Notes under the pieces: model-generated
The model's input: only the letters and a program-made list of their open reading frames with translations
Database searches by the model: none
Told to the model about the DNA's origin: nothing
Made by a program: the position numbers and the translations under genes
Source of the DNA: Flavobacterium hydrocarbonoxydans
GTDB lineage: Bacteria; Bacteroidota; Bacteroidia; Flavobacteriales; Flavobacteriaceae
Assembly: GCF_009789235.1 (NCBI RefSeq)
Contig: NZ_WSTB01000004.1
Span: forward strand, 310,001-374,000
Reading direction: 5' to 3'
Length of the DNA stretch: 64,000 nucleotides
Part shown: positions 1 to 8,461 of the stretch, piece by piece
Numbering within the stretch: position 1 is the stretch's first letter
How the letters are laid out: each line of letters opens with the position of its first letter

Positions 1-675
1 ATTTTTATGCAGAATAACATTGATAATTCCTGACATTCCTTCCGGATTGTATTTGGCACTTGGGTTGGTAATCAGCTCAATTTTTTTGATTGAAGTCGAA
101 GGAATTTGTTTCAACAATTGTGCTGGATCAATATTAGATGGTCTTCCGTCAATTAATACACGAACATTTGAGTTTCCGCGAAGCGAAAGTTTTCCGTCCT
201 GATCTACGTTTACAGAAGGAATATTGTTCATAATATCCGATGCTGAAGCTCCGGCAGTTGTTAAATCTTTTCCGACAGTAATCACTTTTCGGTCAATTTT
301 TTGTTCCATGGTAGAACGTTCAGCGACAATATTCACGCCTTTAAGCTGAGTTGCTTCTTCTTCCAGCGCTACTTTAAAAGTGGCTTCTTTTTTGTTTTCA
401 CCTAAAACAACAGAACCAATATATTTTCTGAAACCGATATATTGAATTTCGATAGTATAACTTTTTAGAGCTAAATTTTTGATGATAAAATCACCGTTGT
501 CATCTGAGTTTACACCTGAGACTACTTTTCCATTGTCTTTAATCGAAACAGTCGCGTATGAAATGGGCATGCTGTTAGACTTTTCTGTAATTTTCCCAGA
601 AACTGTTCCCGTGTTCTGAGCTTTTGCTGTTGCCATTACACCCAGTAATGCGAACAGTAAGAATTTTAATTTCAT
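1..675 (-). CDS. TonB-dependent outer-membrane beta-barrel protein, N-terminal part (partial)
   Basis: The gene runs off the left edge of the window; about 225 N-terminal residues are visible. It starts with a signal peptide (MKLKFLLFALLGVMATAKAQ). A carboxypeptidase-D-like regulatory domain follows at about residues 22-100 (GTVSGKITEKSN, then DDNGDFIIKNL). A TonB receptor plug then begins, with motifs of the type SASDIMNNIPSVNVDQDG, VRVLIDGRPS and IKKIELITNPSAKYNPEG. This order is typical of the 'outer membrane beta-barrel family protein' branch of TonB-dependent receptors in Bacteroidota, which lack the SusC signature. The start is the ATG at 673-675, directly before the hydrophobic segment. 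The substrate cannot be judged because the barrel lies outside the window. It is divergent from argS. Confidence 0.85.
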   Translation of the reverse strand, partial: MKLKFLLFALLGVMATAKAQNTGTVSGKITEKSNSMPISYATVSIKDNGKVVSGVNSDDNGDFIIKNLALKSYTIEIQYIGFRKYIGSVVLGENKKEATFKVALEEEATQLKGVNIVAERSTMEQKIDRKVITVGKDLTTAGASASDIMNNIPSVNVDQDGKLSLRGNSNVRVLIDGRPSNIDPAQLLKQIPSTSIKKIELITNPSAKYNPEGMSGIINVILHKN

Positions 676-992
676 AATTTGGAATTGATTATTTGATTGA
701 TTGATGATGATTGTTAGTTTTTTTGTTTTTTTTTCTTGCTTCAAAATAATTTGAAGTCCCTATTAAGACTCTTTTGTGATTGATATGTTACAGAAAAATT
801 TAATAAAATATTAAAATTTTTCCTGAGCCTTTGTTTTGTAGGAGATTAGGGTTTTGGTTTTTTGATAATTTTAACATATCATTCGGATGTTTTTTTGAGA
901 AATTCAAATCGTTTTGTTTTATTTTATATGTTTTTCGTTTTCTCTAATTGATGAATAAGCAGTATCTTTGCACACTTTAAAATAAGTTTTAC
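676..992. other. Divergent intergenic region between the TonB receptor and argS
   Basis: This 317-bp stretch is AT-rich with long T runs near 719-735. The argS-proximal end carries the promoter element listed at 963-970. I see no gene, stable hairpin or repeat that I could defend. Confidence 0.5.
963..970 (+). promoter_or_regulatory. argS promoter, -7 element TATCTTTG
   Basis: TATCTTTG matches the Bacteroidota -7 consensus TAnnTTTG and lies 22 bp before the argS start codon. No clear TTG or TTTG box sits at the usual 19-21 bp spacing, so only the -7 element is called. Confidence 0.6.
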
Positions 993-2771
993 ATGTCATT
1001 ATCACAAATTCTTACTCCTTCTGTACAAAGCGCCATTCAGGCATTATTTGATGTAACGGTTGATAAAATCGAATTTCAGACCACTCGCAAAGAGTTTGAA
1101 GGCGATATTACGATGGTTATTTTTCCTTTGCTAAAAGTGATTAAAAGCAATCCAGTCGAGTTAGGAAATAAAATAGGAAATTATCTTGTCGAAAATGTAT
1201 CTGAAGTAGCACGTTTTAACGTAGTTTCAGGATTTTTGAATATTGTTATTGCAGATAGTTATTATTTGAATTTCTTTAATGAAATTAGAGAAAACAACAA
1301 GTTTGGTTATGTAACACCAAACCCGGAAGATAAAGCTATTATGGTCGAATATTCTTCGCCAAATACCAATAAACCTTTGCACTTAGGTCACGTTCGTAAT
1401 AATTTGTTAGGATATTCTGTTGCCGAAATTATCAAAGCATCAGGTAAAAAAGTATATAAAACACAAATTATCAACGATCGCGGAATTCATATCTGCAAAT
1501 CGATGCTCGCTTGGCAGAAATTTGGAAACGGAGAAACGCCTGTAAGTTCAAATCTGAAAGGAGATAAGTTAGTTGGTAAATATTATGTTGAATTTGATAA
1601 AGCTTACAAAGCCGAAATCAACCAATTGATGGAAACCGGTAAAACCGAAGAAGAAGCCAAAAAACAGGCTCCGATTATTATTGAAGCACAAGAAATGCTG
1701 AAAAAATGGGAAGCTGGTGATGACGAAGTGATTTCACTTTGGAAAATGATGAACCAATGGGTTTATGAAGGTTTTGCCACCACCTATACTAATTTAGGTG
1801 TAAATTTTGACAAATATTACTACGAAAGCAATACCTATTTGTTAGGAAAAGATGTGGTGCAAGTTGGTCTTGACAAAGGAGTTTTCGAAAAAGATCCTGA
1901 TGGTTCTGTTTGGATTGATTTGACAGATGAAGGTCTTGACCGTAAAATTGTATTACGTTCAGACGGAACTGCAGTTTATATGACACAAGATATAGGAACC
2001 GCAATTCAGCGTGTAAAAGATATGCCAGATGTTGGCGGAATGGTTTATACGGTAGGCAATGAGCAGGATTACCACTTCAAAGTTTTGTTTTTGATTCTGA
2101 AAAAATTAGGTTTTGACTGGGCTTCAAGCCTGTATCATTTGTCTTATGGAATGGTTGATTTACCTTCCGGAAAAATGAAAAGCCGTGAAGGAACTGTTGT
2201 TGATGCAGATGATTTGATGCAGGATATGACGAATACGGCTAAACAAATTTCGGAGGATTTAGGAAAATTAGAAAGTTATTCTGCTGAGGAAAAAGCAAAA
2301 TTGTACAAAATAATTGGTTTAGGGGCTTTAAAATATTATATTTTGAAAGTAGATCCTAAAAAACGTATTTTATTCAATCCTGAAGAATCAGTTGATTTTG
2401 CTGGTAATACGGGTCCGTTTATTCAATATACTTACGCGAGAATACAATCTATAATTCGTAAAGCCGATTTTGATTTTTCAACGAAAGCTGAAATTGTAGA
2501 AATGCACGAGAAAGAAAAAGAATTGGTCAAACAAATCGAACTTTTTCCTGAAGTGATACAGAATGCTGCTCAAAATCACAGTCCCGCTCTGATCGCTAAT
2601 TATACGTATGACTTGGTAAAAGAATACAATTCCTTTTATCAGTCGGTACATATTTTAGGAGAATTAGATTTAACAAAAAAAATATTCAGAGTACAGCTTT
2701 CGCAAAAAGTAGGCGAAGTGATAAAATCAGCCTTTACTTTATTAGGGATTGAAGTTCCGGAGAGAATGTAA
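993..2771 (+). CDS. argS: Arginyl-tRNA synthetase
   Basis: This class I aminoacyl-tRNA synthetase charges tRNA-Arg with arginine in the cytoplasm. The 592 residues are the normal length. The N-terminal additional (Add1) domain occupies about residues 1-110. The class I HIGH signature appears as SSPNTNKPLHLGHVRNN near residue 122-138. The KMSKS-equivalent loop is KMKSREGT near residue 396. The C-terminal DALR anticodon-binding domain includes GNTGPFIQYTYARIQSI near residue 473. The ATG at 993 follows a TAnnTTTG promoter at a short distance. A strong intrinsic terminator follows within 60 bp, so the gene is probably monocistronic. Confidence 0.97.
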   Translation: MSLSQILTPSVQSAIQALFDVTVDKIEFQTTRKEFEGDITMVIFPLLKVIKSNPVELGNKIGNYLVENVSEVARFNVVSGFLNIVIADSYYLNFFNEIRENNKFGYVTPNPEDKAIMVEYSSPNTNKPLHLGHVRNNLLGYSVAEIIKASGKKVYKTQIINDRGIHICKSMLAWQKFGNGETPVSSNLKGDKLVGKYYVEFDKAYKAEINQLMETGKTEEEAKKQAPIIIEAQEMLKKWEAGDDEVISLWKMMNQWVYEGFATTYTNLGVNFDKYYYESNTYLLGKDVVQVGLDKGVFEKDPDGSVWIDLTDEGLDRKIVLRSDGTAVYMTQDIGTAIQRVKDMPDVGGMVYTVGNEQDYHFKVLFLILKKLGFDWASSLYHLSYGMVDLPSGKMKSREGTVVDADDLMQDMTNTAKQISEDLGKLESYSAEEKAKLYKIIGLGALKYYILKVDPKKRILFNPEESVDFAGNTGPFIQYTYARIQSIIRKADFDFSTKAEIVEMHEKEKELVKQIELFPEVIQNAAQNHSPALIANYTYDLVKEYNSFYQSVHILGELDLTKKIFRVQLSQKVGEVIKSAFTLLGIEVPERM

Positions 2772-2793
2772 TATTTTCGTTAGAAATAAATTT

Positions 2794-2830
2794 TAAAAGC
2801 CGATACTCTCAATGTTATCGGCTTTTTTTT
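2794..2830 (+). terminator. Intrinsic terminator of argS
   Basis: The stem AAAGCCGATA / TATCGGCTTT is separated by a short loop and followed by a run of T, 23 bp after the argS stop. Confidence 0.85.
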
Positions 2831-2924
2831 AGATAATTAACAAAATAAATTAATTGTCTAATGTATTTGTTATTAGATTTTTGTTGTTATTTTTTAAGAA
2901 ATAATAAAATTTTTCTTATAATAA

Positions 2925-2955
2925 TTTGCAGTGTATTAAAAATCTTATATATTTG
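2925..2955 (+). promoter_or_regulatory. Full-consensus Bacteroidota promoter without a downstream ORF
   Basis: A TTTG box at 2925-2928 and TATATTTG at 2948-2955 are separated by exactly 19 bp. This matches the TTTG-N19-21-TAnnTTTG architecture of the Bacteroidota housekeeping sigma factor. Transcription would start near 2961. No gene begins in the next 500 bp, so this promoter most simply drives the candidate RNA at 2961-3198. Confidence 0.65.
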
Positions 2956-3107
2956 CGCTATCAAAAACAATTCTCATAGAGATTCTGTTATTATCCAATA
3001 CCTCAAATGATAAATATTTACAGTCTTCCTTGAAATCCACTTTTAATTATATAATACAAGAATGATAGTCATTTGATTGACTATACATCTTGAATAATAC
3101 TTCCTTA

Positions 3108-3146
3108 TAATCATTTTTAACTATTTTGAATTAGTAAGCTTTTAGT
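3108..3146 (+). repeat. 39-bp direct repeat, copy 1 (before susC)
   Basis: This block is identical to 8312-8350, 5.2 kb downstream. Each copy is followed, after about 18-20 variable bases, by a near-identical terminator stem. Upstream of the block, ATTTGATTGACTA (3071-3083) also resembles ATTTGATTTACTA (8268-8280), so the duplicated segment may once have been longer. Confidence 0.85.
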
Positions 3147-3163
3147 GTAAAATCATAAGGAGG

Positions 3164-3198
3164 AACCGTCTAAAGTAATGTTTAGACGGTTTTTTTTA
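3164..3198 (+). terminator. Intrinsic terminator of the candidate small RNA
   Basis: ACCGTCTAAA and TTTAGACGGT form a ten-base-pair stem with a short loop, followed by eight T. Confidence 0.8.
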
Positions 3199-3404
3199 TT
3201 TATTATTTTTCTGTTTTTTGTGTTCAATGGTACTTAACAAAACAGAATAAATCTATTAAGATTATTGTTTTTTTCTTTCTCTTTTTTTAAAGGTTTTTAT
3301 TAAAAATCTCTCTTTTCTTTTAAATGGCTTCATTTTTTTTCTAAACCAATTTTTTAAATAGTAATATATGTATTACATTTTAAAGTGTTAAAATATATAA
3401 AACT

Positions 3405-3436
3405 CTTGTTAAAATTATTTTAAATTTATAAGTTCG
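3405..3436 (+). promoter_or_regulatory. Putative susC promoter (TTG-N20-TAAGTTCG)
   Basis: TTG at 3406-3408 and TAAGTTCG at 3429-3436 are a near-match to the flavobacterial TTG / TAnnTTTG pattern, with about 20 bp between them. It ends 25 bp before the susC ATG. One base of the -7 element deviates. Confidence 0.45.
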
Positions 3437-3461
3437 CCCCTAATATTAAAAAACATACAAA

Positions 3462-6400
3462 ATGAACTTAAAATTGAATAGATTCTTAGTGCTGTTTTTA
3501 GCATTAATGTCGCAAATAATGTTTGCGCAGGAAAGAGTTGTTTCTGGAACAGTTTCTGACAATGCAGGATTACCGCTCCCGGGAGTAAGTGTATTAGTTA
3601 AGGGAACTAAAACGGGAACCCAAACGGATTTAGATGGTAAATTCTCCATCAAAGCCACACCATCCCAAACTTTGGTTTTTAGTTATATCGGGATGAAAAC
3701 TCAGGAAGTTGTAGCCAATTCCGGTACACTTAAAGTTAAATTAAAGGATGATTCAGTGGAGCTTGGTGAGGTTGTAATTACAGGCGCTGTAGGTATTAAG
3801 AAAAAGAAATCTGCAGTTACGTCATCTTATTCAACCGTTTCCAGCGATGAACTAAAAGAAGCTTCAAATCCGGATGTAGTTCGTTCTTTGGTTGGAAAAG
3901 TTTCGGGTTTAACAATAAATAACACGACGAATGGTGTTGGTGGAGCAAACTCAATAAGAATCCGCTCTATGTTATCTTTTACAGGTAATACTGAGGCTCT
4001 TGTTGTCATAGACAATGTTATTTCTACAGCAAATGTATTAGCTTCTCTACCTCCTGACACAATAGAAAATGTTACTGTATTAAAAGGAGCTCAAGGAGCG
4101 GCTTTGTATGGTTCACAGGGAAAACAAGGGGTAGTTTTGGTACAAACAAAAAAAGGAGCTAAAGAAGAAGCGCTTACAGTTTCTTTTAATAGTGCCATAG
4201 ATATTGAGAATGTAAGTTTTGTACCAGAAAGACAACAAAAATATGGTCAGGGATGGTATAATGTAAGAGACCCTCAGGAAAATGGAGGTTGGGGGCCTTT
4301 ATTGGATGGTACAGTGGGACAAGTTGGTCTGCCAGATGCAAACGGAGATATTATAGAAGCGCCATATAGTGCTTTAGGTAATGATGAGATTAAAAAGTTT
4401 TATCAGTCTGGAACGATTTTACAAAATAATCTTAATGTTGGAGCAGGAGGTGCTGATTCTTATATAAACTTAAATTTGGGTAATTTAAGAAGAAGTTTTA
4501 TTGTTGAAGGTGATAATTTAAACAGAAATACTTTCATGCTTAATGCAGGAAAGAAATTAAAAAAGTTAACCTTAGGCGGGAATGTTACGTTTACAAATCA
4601 GAGAACTAAGCAGGCAAATGTTAATGCGGCTACTTCGCGTTCTGATTATACTCTTTTGACAAATTTATTACAAACTCCGACGAATGTTCCAATTGAAAAA
4701 TTTAAAGACAGAGGTTTGTATGGGTGGAATGGTTATTACCAAAACCCTTACTGGGCAAGAGATAATAACAGATTAGAAGAGACTAATAATTTTATTAATT
4801 TAGGATTAAACGCAGGTTACGAATTTAATAAACATATTGAAGTTCTTTACAACGGTTCTCTTCAATTAAGGAATATAGACCAAATATCGTATGCCAATGA
4901 AGGAATATCACCAGATACTGCTGATGGTTCGTTTTCTTCTCCTTCAGAATTTTATCAGTCCAAATTTGGTTCTACTTATTATTATGGTGATTTAATGTTG
5001 AACTTTAATTATGACTTAAGTGAAAAAACAAAGGTAAAATTTAACATTGGTCAAAACGTACAGTATGATTATTCAAACAGAATTTCACAGGGAGGGACTA
5101 ATTTAAAAGTTGCTGGACAATATAATATTAGTAATGTCGTAAATCCTGCAGTTCCTTCTACACTTGACAATAAAACGATTCAAACCAGATCAACAGCTAC
5201 ATTTTTGAATGCTGATTTTAATTATTCTGATTATCTATTTTTAAACTTAACAGGTAGATACGAAGGAAATAGTGTAGCCTCAGTAGGAAATCAGTTTTAT
5301 TTTTACCCTTCTGCAGGTGTATCTTTTATACCTACAAGAGCATTTAGTTCTTTAGAGGATAAATCTACTCTTAGTAATTTAAAAGTATATGCCAATTATA
5401 CTAAAGTAGGATCGTTAGACCCGGTACAGGCATATGATATTTTGAACCTGGGAAGTATATCCGGTGGATTCCCTTTTACAAATACAGGTAATTCATATAA
5501 TGATTCTTATTTGATTACAGATCCTAATATTAAACCAGAGACCTATACAACCCTTGAAGGAGGTATTAATTTTGGTTTCTTCAAAAATAAAATAACTTTA
5601 GATGTTGCGGGGTACATCACCAATACGAATGATTTAATTACAAATGCTTCTTTAGGTACAACTACCGGATTAGAGAAGAAAAAAACAAATTCAGGAAAAC
5701 TAAAAGGGAAAGGAATTGAGATAGATTTAGGTTTTGCCCCAATAAGTACACCTAATTTTAAGTGGAATGGAAGAGTATCGTTTAGCTCTTATGACACTAA
5801 AGTTATTGATGCAGGTGAATCGTCTAAGATTGTTATAACGGATACCGGAAATTCTCAAATTGATGGAAATATTTCTGCGGTCGAAGGATTGTCATTTCCT
5901 TATATCACAGGAACGGATTGGAAAAGAGATGATAATGGAAGAGTAATAGTGGATGCGCAGGGAAGGCCATCTCCGGATGCTACTTTTAAAAACTTAGGAA
6001 AAGTAACGCCAGATTATATTTTAGGATTAACAAATAGTTTTGAATACAAAGGAATCGGTTTATCATTTACGATGGATTACAGATCTGGAGGATATTTTCT
6101 GTCTCAGACAAAATACAATCTAACCTGGAATGGGCACTTAGTAGATACTGCTGAATTTGACAGAAATGTTGGGTTTCTGTATCCAGGCTCTGTGATTGAT
6201 AATCCAGCTACACCAGAAATTGATTATATATCTAACACAAGTGTTTTAACTGGAGGTAATTCGTCTTTAACAGGTTCTGCCAATAAAACACAGGCATATT
6301 TTGGACAAGCTTCAAATCTAGGAAAACATAATTTGATTGACGCATCTGCATTTAAGGTTAGAGAGATTGCGGTAAGTTATTCTTTTCCAAAAACAATGAT

Positions 6401-6662
6401 TAAAAAAATTGGTTTAGAAACTTTTAAATTAAGTCTTAATGCCAGAAACCCTTTTGTGATACTAGCATCAGGAAATAAAGGATACGCAGATCCGGAAGCT
6501 TCAAATCAGGTGAATTCATCAACATCATCTGCAGCAAAAGACCCTCTGCGTAACACAAATAGCACGCTTAGAAATACCTCTAAAAACGGTCTTGGTTTTA
6601 TTGGCGATGCTCAATATCCTTCTACGCGTACATTTGGTTTTAGTTTAAACACTACATTTTAA
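3462..6662 (+). CDS. SusC/RagA family TonB-linked outer-membrane transporter
   Basis: This protein imports oligomeric nutrients (glycans or peptides) across the outer membrane with its SusD partner, energised by TonB. It has 1066 residues. A signal peptide ends near MFAQ (residue 23). A carboxypeptidase-D-like domain at about 27-105 starts VSGTVSDNAGLPLPGVSVLVKG. The SusC-type plug includes ALVVIDNVI and VTVLKGAQGAALYGSQGKQG. A long barrel ends in an aromatic residue (LNTTF), as expected for an outer-membrane barrel. susD follows 16 bp downstream, so the two are cotranscribed. There is no adjacent glycoside hydrolase, peptidase, sulfatase or sigma/anti-sigma pair, so the substrate cannot be inferred. 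Confidence 0.95.
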   Translation: MNLKLNRFLVLFLALMSQIMFAQERVVSGTVSDNAGLPLPGVSVLVKGTKTGTQTDLDGKFSIKATPSQTLVFSYIGMKTQEVVANSGTLKVKLKDDSVELGEVVITGAVGIKKKKSAVTSSYSTVSSDELKEASNPDVVRSLVGKVSGLTINNTTNGVGGANSIRIRSMLSFTGNTEALVVIDNVISTANVLASLPPDTIENVTVLKGAQGAALYGSQGKQGVVLVQTKKGAKEEALTVSFNSAIDIENVSFVPERQQKYGQGWYNVRDPQENGGWGPLLDGTVGQVGLPDANGDIIEAPYSALGNDEIKKFYQSGTILQNNLNVGAGGADSYINLNLGNLRRSFIVEGDNLNRNTFMLNAGKKLKKLTLGGNVTFTNQRTKQANVNAATSRSDYTLLTNLLQTPTNVPIEKFKDRGLYGWNGYYQNPYWARDNNRLEETNNFINLGLNAGYEFNKHIEVLYNGSLQLRNIDQISYANEGISPDTADGSFSSPSEFYQSKFGSTYYYGDLMLNFNYDLSEKTKVKFNIGQNVQYDYSNRISQGGTNLKVAGQYNISNVVNPAVPSTLDNKTIQTRSTATFLNADFNYSDYLFLNLTGRYEGNSVASVGNQFYFYPSAGVSFIPTRAFSSLEDKSTLSNLKVYANYTKVGSLDPVQAYDILNLGSISGGFPFTNTGNSYNDSYLITDPNIKPETYTTLEGGINFGFFKNKITLDVAGYITNTNDLITNASLGTTTGLEKKKTNSGKLKGKGIEIDLGFAPISTPNFKWNGRVSFSSYDTKVIDAGESSKIVITDTGNSQIDGNISAVEGLSFPYITGTDWKRDDNGRVIVDAQGRPSPDATFKNLGKVTPDYILGLTNSFEYKGIGLSFTMDYRSGGYFLSQTKYNLTWNGHLVDTAEFDRNVGFLYPGSVIDNPATPEIDYISNTSVLTGGNSSLTGSANKTQAYFGQASNLGKHNLIDASAFKVREIAVSYSFPKTMIKKIGLETFKLSLNARNPFVILASGNKGYADPEASNQVNSSTSSAAKDPLRNTNSTLRNTSKNGLGFIGDAQYPSTRTFGFSLNTTF

Positions 6663-6678
6663 ATTTAATTAAAAAAAT

Positions 6679-8262
6679 ATGAAAAAAATATTTATAAGTA
6701 GTTTAGTGGTTCTCGCTTTATTTACCTCTTGCGAAAATTACCTGGATGTGAACGAGGAACAAAGTAATAAGCCAGGATTTGATGCGCTCACTCCTGACAC
6801 TATGCTGGCAGGTGCTCTAAATAATTATACCAATCAGCAAGTTGGTACATTATCAAGTTATGGAAATAGAATGGCATACGTTTGGGGGTTAAACAGTGGT
6901 TTTACATCTAATGATCCAGCCTGGACCTACACCTATGATAGTAATAGCTATCAGTCTATTTTTGAAAACACCTTTTTGTATGCTGATAATTTTCAGGATA
7001 TTTTAGATAAAAAAGAGAAATACCCTGATTATTCTTATCATTACGGTATTGCAAAAGTTTTTAAGGTCATTTGTATGGATTATATGACTGCTTTATATGG
7101 TGATGTACCTTATAAAGAAGCTTTTAATAGTGATATTGTTTCGCCAAAATATGATGATGATAAAATTATTGTAGCTGATTTGATAAAACAATTAGATGAA
7201 GCAAGAATGTTCTTTTCTAATGCAAATGCTAATACAAAAGCGTTAGGGTCAGAAGATATTGTATTTGCAGGAAATATAGATAAATGGCTGAAATTTATTA
7301 ATACAGTAGAATTACGCTTGTTGCTAAGAATGAGTAAAACATCAGATGGTAATCTTATCTCTCTTAGAAATACACGTTTTGCATTATTAAACAAAAAGCA
7401 GGATTTTATCACAGAAGATGTAACGGTTAATCCGGGATATAATTCTAGCACAACCGATACCAGATCGCCGTTGTTTAAACTTTATGGTCTTGATGATGCA
7501 CTAAGCGGATGGACATCGGCCAATAGGGCTAATGCAGCTGGAGACTATATTGTTAAATTGGTAAATGGAGAGTTAAACGATTCTAATATTTCTTCAACAG
7601 GAATAGTTGATCCAAGAAGATCAAAAATGTTTGCTGCAGTTCCGGCTACTGCACCTGGTGCAGGTACATTTGTCGGGAATGTTCAGGGTTCATTTCCTCT
7701 TACTGAAATCTCAAGATTTGGTTCTTTTTATATAGGTCGTACTGGTGCAAATGGAGCAGAAGCAAATGAAAATGGTATGGGAAGAGATGCCTTTTTAATG
7801 CTGGCAGCAGAAAGTAAATTTCTTCAGGCAGAGGCAATGCAAAGAGGTTATTTGGCAGGTGATGCAAAAAATCTTTTTACGGAAGGTATAAAAGCATCTT
7901 TTGCATTTTATAGTAAATCTTTTGGTAAGGCAACAATTTCAGTAATTGATCCGTTGATATATATAGCGGATAGTGATAGTAAAAATGGACTTGGCTGGAC
8001 AGGATCTACAGATAAAATAAATGCAATCATGACTCAAAAATATCTTGCATTAGCGCAATGGAGCGGAATAGAATTGTATATAGATCATTTAAGAACTGGT
8101 TTCCCTGTAATGCCTTTACCAGTTGGTGTTATTCAAAAAAACAGACCAAACCGACTTATCTATCCAACATCTGAATATTCATCAAATAGTGCAAATGTTC
8201 CAAATGTTTCCAGTGATGAAATATTTTCAATTAATTCAAAAACGCCTTATTATCTTCAGTAG
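6679..8262 (+). CDS. SusD/RagB family nutrient-binding outer-membrane lipoprotein
   Basis: This is the surface lipoprotein that forms the lid on the SusC channel and captures the nutrient. It has 527 residues. The lipobox LFTSC places the acylated cysteine at residue 18. The SusD-and-RagB superfamily pattern is visible in NYTNQQVGTLSSYG, DYMTALYGDVPYKEAF, WLKFINTVELRLLLRMS and AESKFLQAEAMQRGYLAG, with a C-terminal QKYLALAQWSGIELYIDHLRTGFP-type region. It sits 16 bp after susC and is followed by a terminator, making a two-gene operon. It belongs to the SusD-like_2 type branch judging by its compact length. Confidence 0.93.
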   Translation: MKKIFISSLVVLALFTSCENYLDVNEEQSNKPGFDALTPDTMLAGALNNYTNQQVGTLSSYGNRMAYVWGLNSGFTSNDPAWTYTYDSNSYQSIFENTFLYADNFQDILDKKEKYPDYSYHYGIAKVFKVICMDYMTALYGDVPYKEAFNSDIVSPKYDDDKIIVADLIKQLDEARMFFSNANANTKALGSEDIVFAGNIDKWLKFINTVELRLLLRMSKTSDGNLISLRNTRFALLNKKQDFITEDVTVNPGYNSSTTDTRSPLFKLYGLDDALSGWTSANRANAAGDYIVKLVNGELNDSNISSTGIVDPRRSKMFAAVPATAPGAGTFVGNVQGSFPLTEISRFGSFYIGRTGANGAEANENGMGRDAFLMLAAESKFLQAEAMQRGYLAGDAKNLFTEGIKASFAFYSKSFGKATISVIDPLIYIADSDSKNGLGWTGSTDKINAIMTQKYLALAQWSGIELYIDHLRTGFPVMPLPVGVIQKNRPNRLIYPTSEYSSNSANVPNVSSDEIFSINSKTPYYLQ

Positions 8263-8311
8263 ATTAATTTGATTTACTACTTAGATGTAATGGTTTAAGA
8301 TAACTAACCTT

Positions 8312-8350
8312 TAATCATTTTTAACTATTTTGAATTAGTAAGCTTTTAGT
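8312..8350 (+). repeat. 39-bp direct repeat, copy 2 (after susD)
   Basis: Identical to 3108-3146. Lying in the 3' UTR of susCD, it gives the operon mRNA a 3' end resembling that of the candidate RNA upstream. Confidence 0.85.
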
Positions 8351-8367
8351 AAAAATATAAAGGTATA

Positions 8368-8398
8368 ACCGTCTAAATTAATTTTTAGACGGTTTTTT
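8368..8398 (+). terminator. Intrinsic terminator of susCD
   Basis: ACCGTCTAAA / TTTAGACGGT form the same stem as at 3164-3198 but with a different loop, followed by T6. Confidence 0.8.
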
Positions 8399-8406
8399 GA
8401 TATATA

Positions 8407-8442
8407 AAAAGAGCCGATAGTCCTAAAACTATCGGCTCTTTT
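8407..8442. terminator. Bidirectional terminator between susCD and the DUF6607-like gene
   Basis: AAAAGAGCCGATAGT pairs with ACTATCGGCTCTTTT. A-runs and T-runs on both sides allow termination in either direction, suited to the convergent genes on each side. Confidence 0.8.
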
Positions 8443-8461
8443 ACAACTAACACAAACATTT

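Larger units (their letters stand above)
2961..3198 (+). ncRNA. Candidate small non-coding RNA upstream of susC
   Basis: A consensus promoter at 2925-2955 and an intrinsic terminator (arms ACCGTCTAAA / TTTAGACGGT with a T run, 3164-3198) bound a roughly 238-nt unit on the same strand as susC. The only complete reading frame I noticed inside is a 9-codon ATG frame at 3007-3033 (MINIYSLP), which need not be translated. The last 90 nt resemble the sequence after susD (39-bp identical block at 3108-3146 and 8312-8350, then the same stem). It could be a trans-acting RNA, a premature-termination leader, or the remnant of a lost gene's 3' UTR. The 5' and 3' ends are inferred from motifs only. Confidence 0.45.

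Noticed and set aside
3007..3033. 9-codon ORF inside the candidate small RNA as a real peptide gene
   Set aside because: Too short to support on its own and without any recognisable pattern; mentioned only in the RNA entry.
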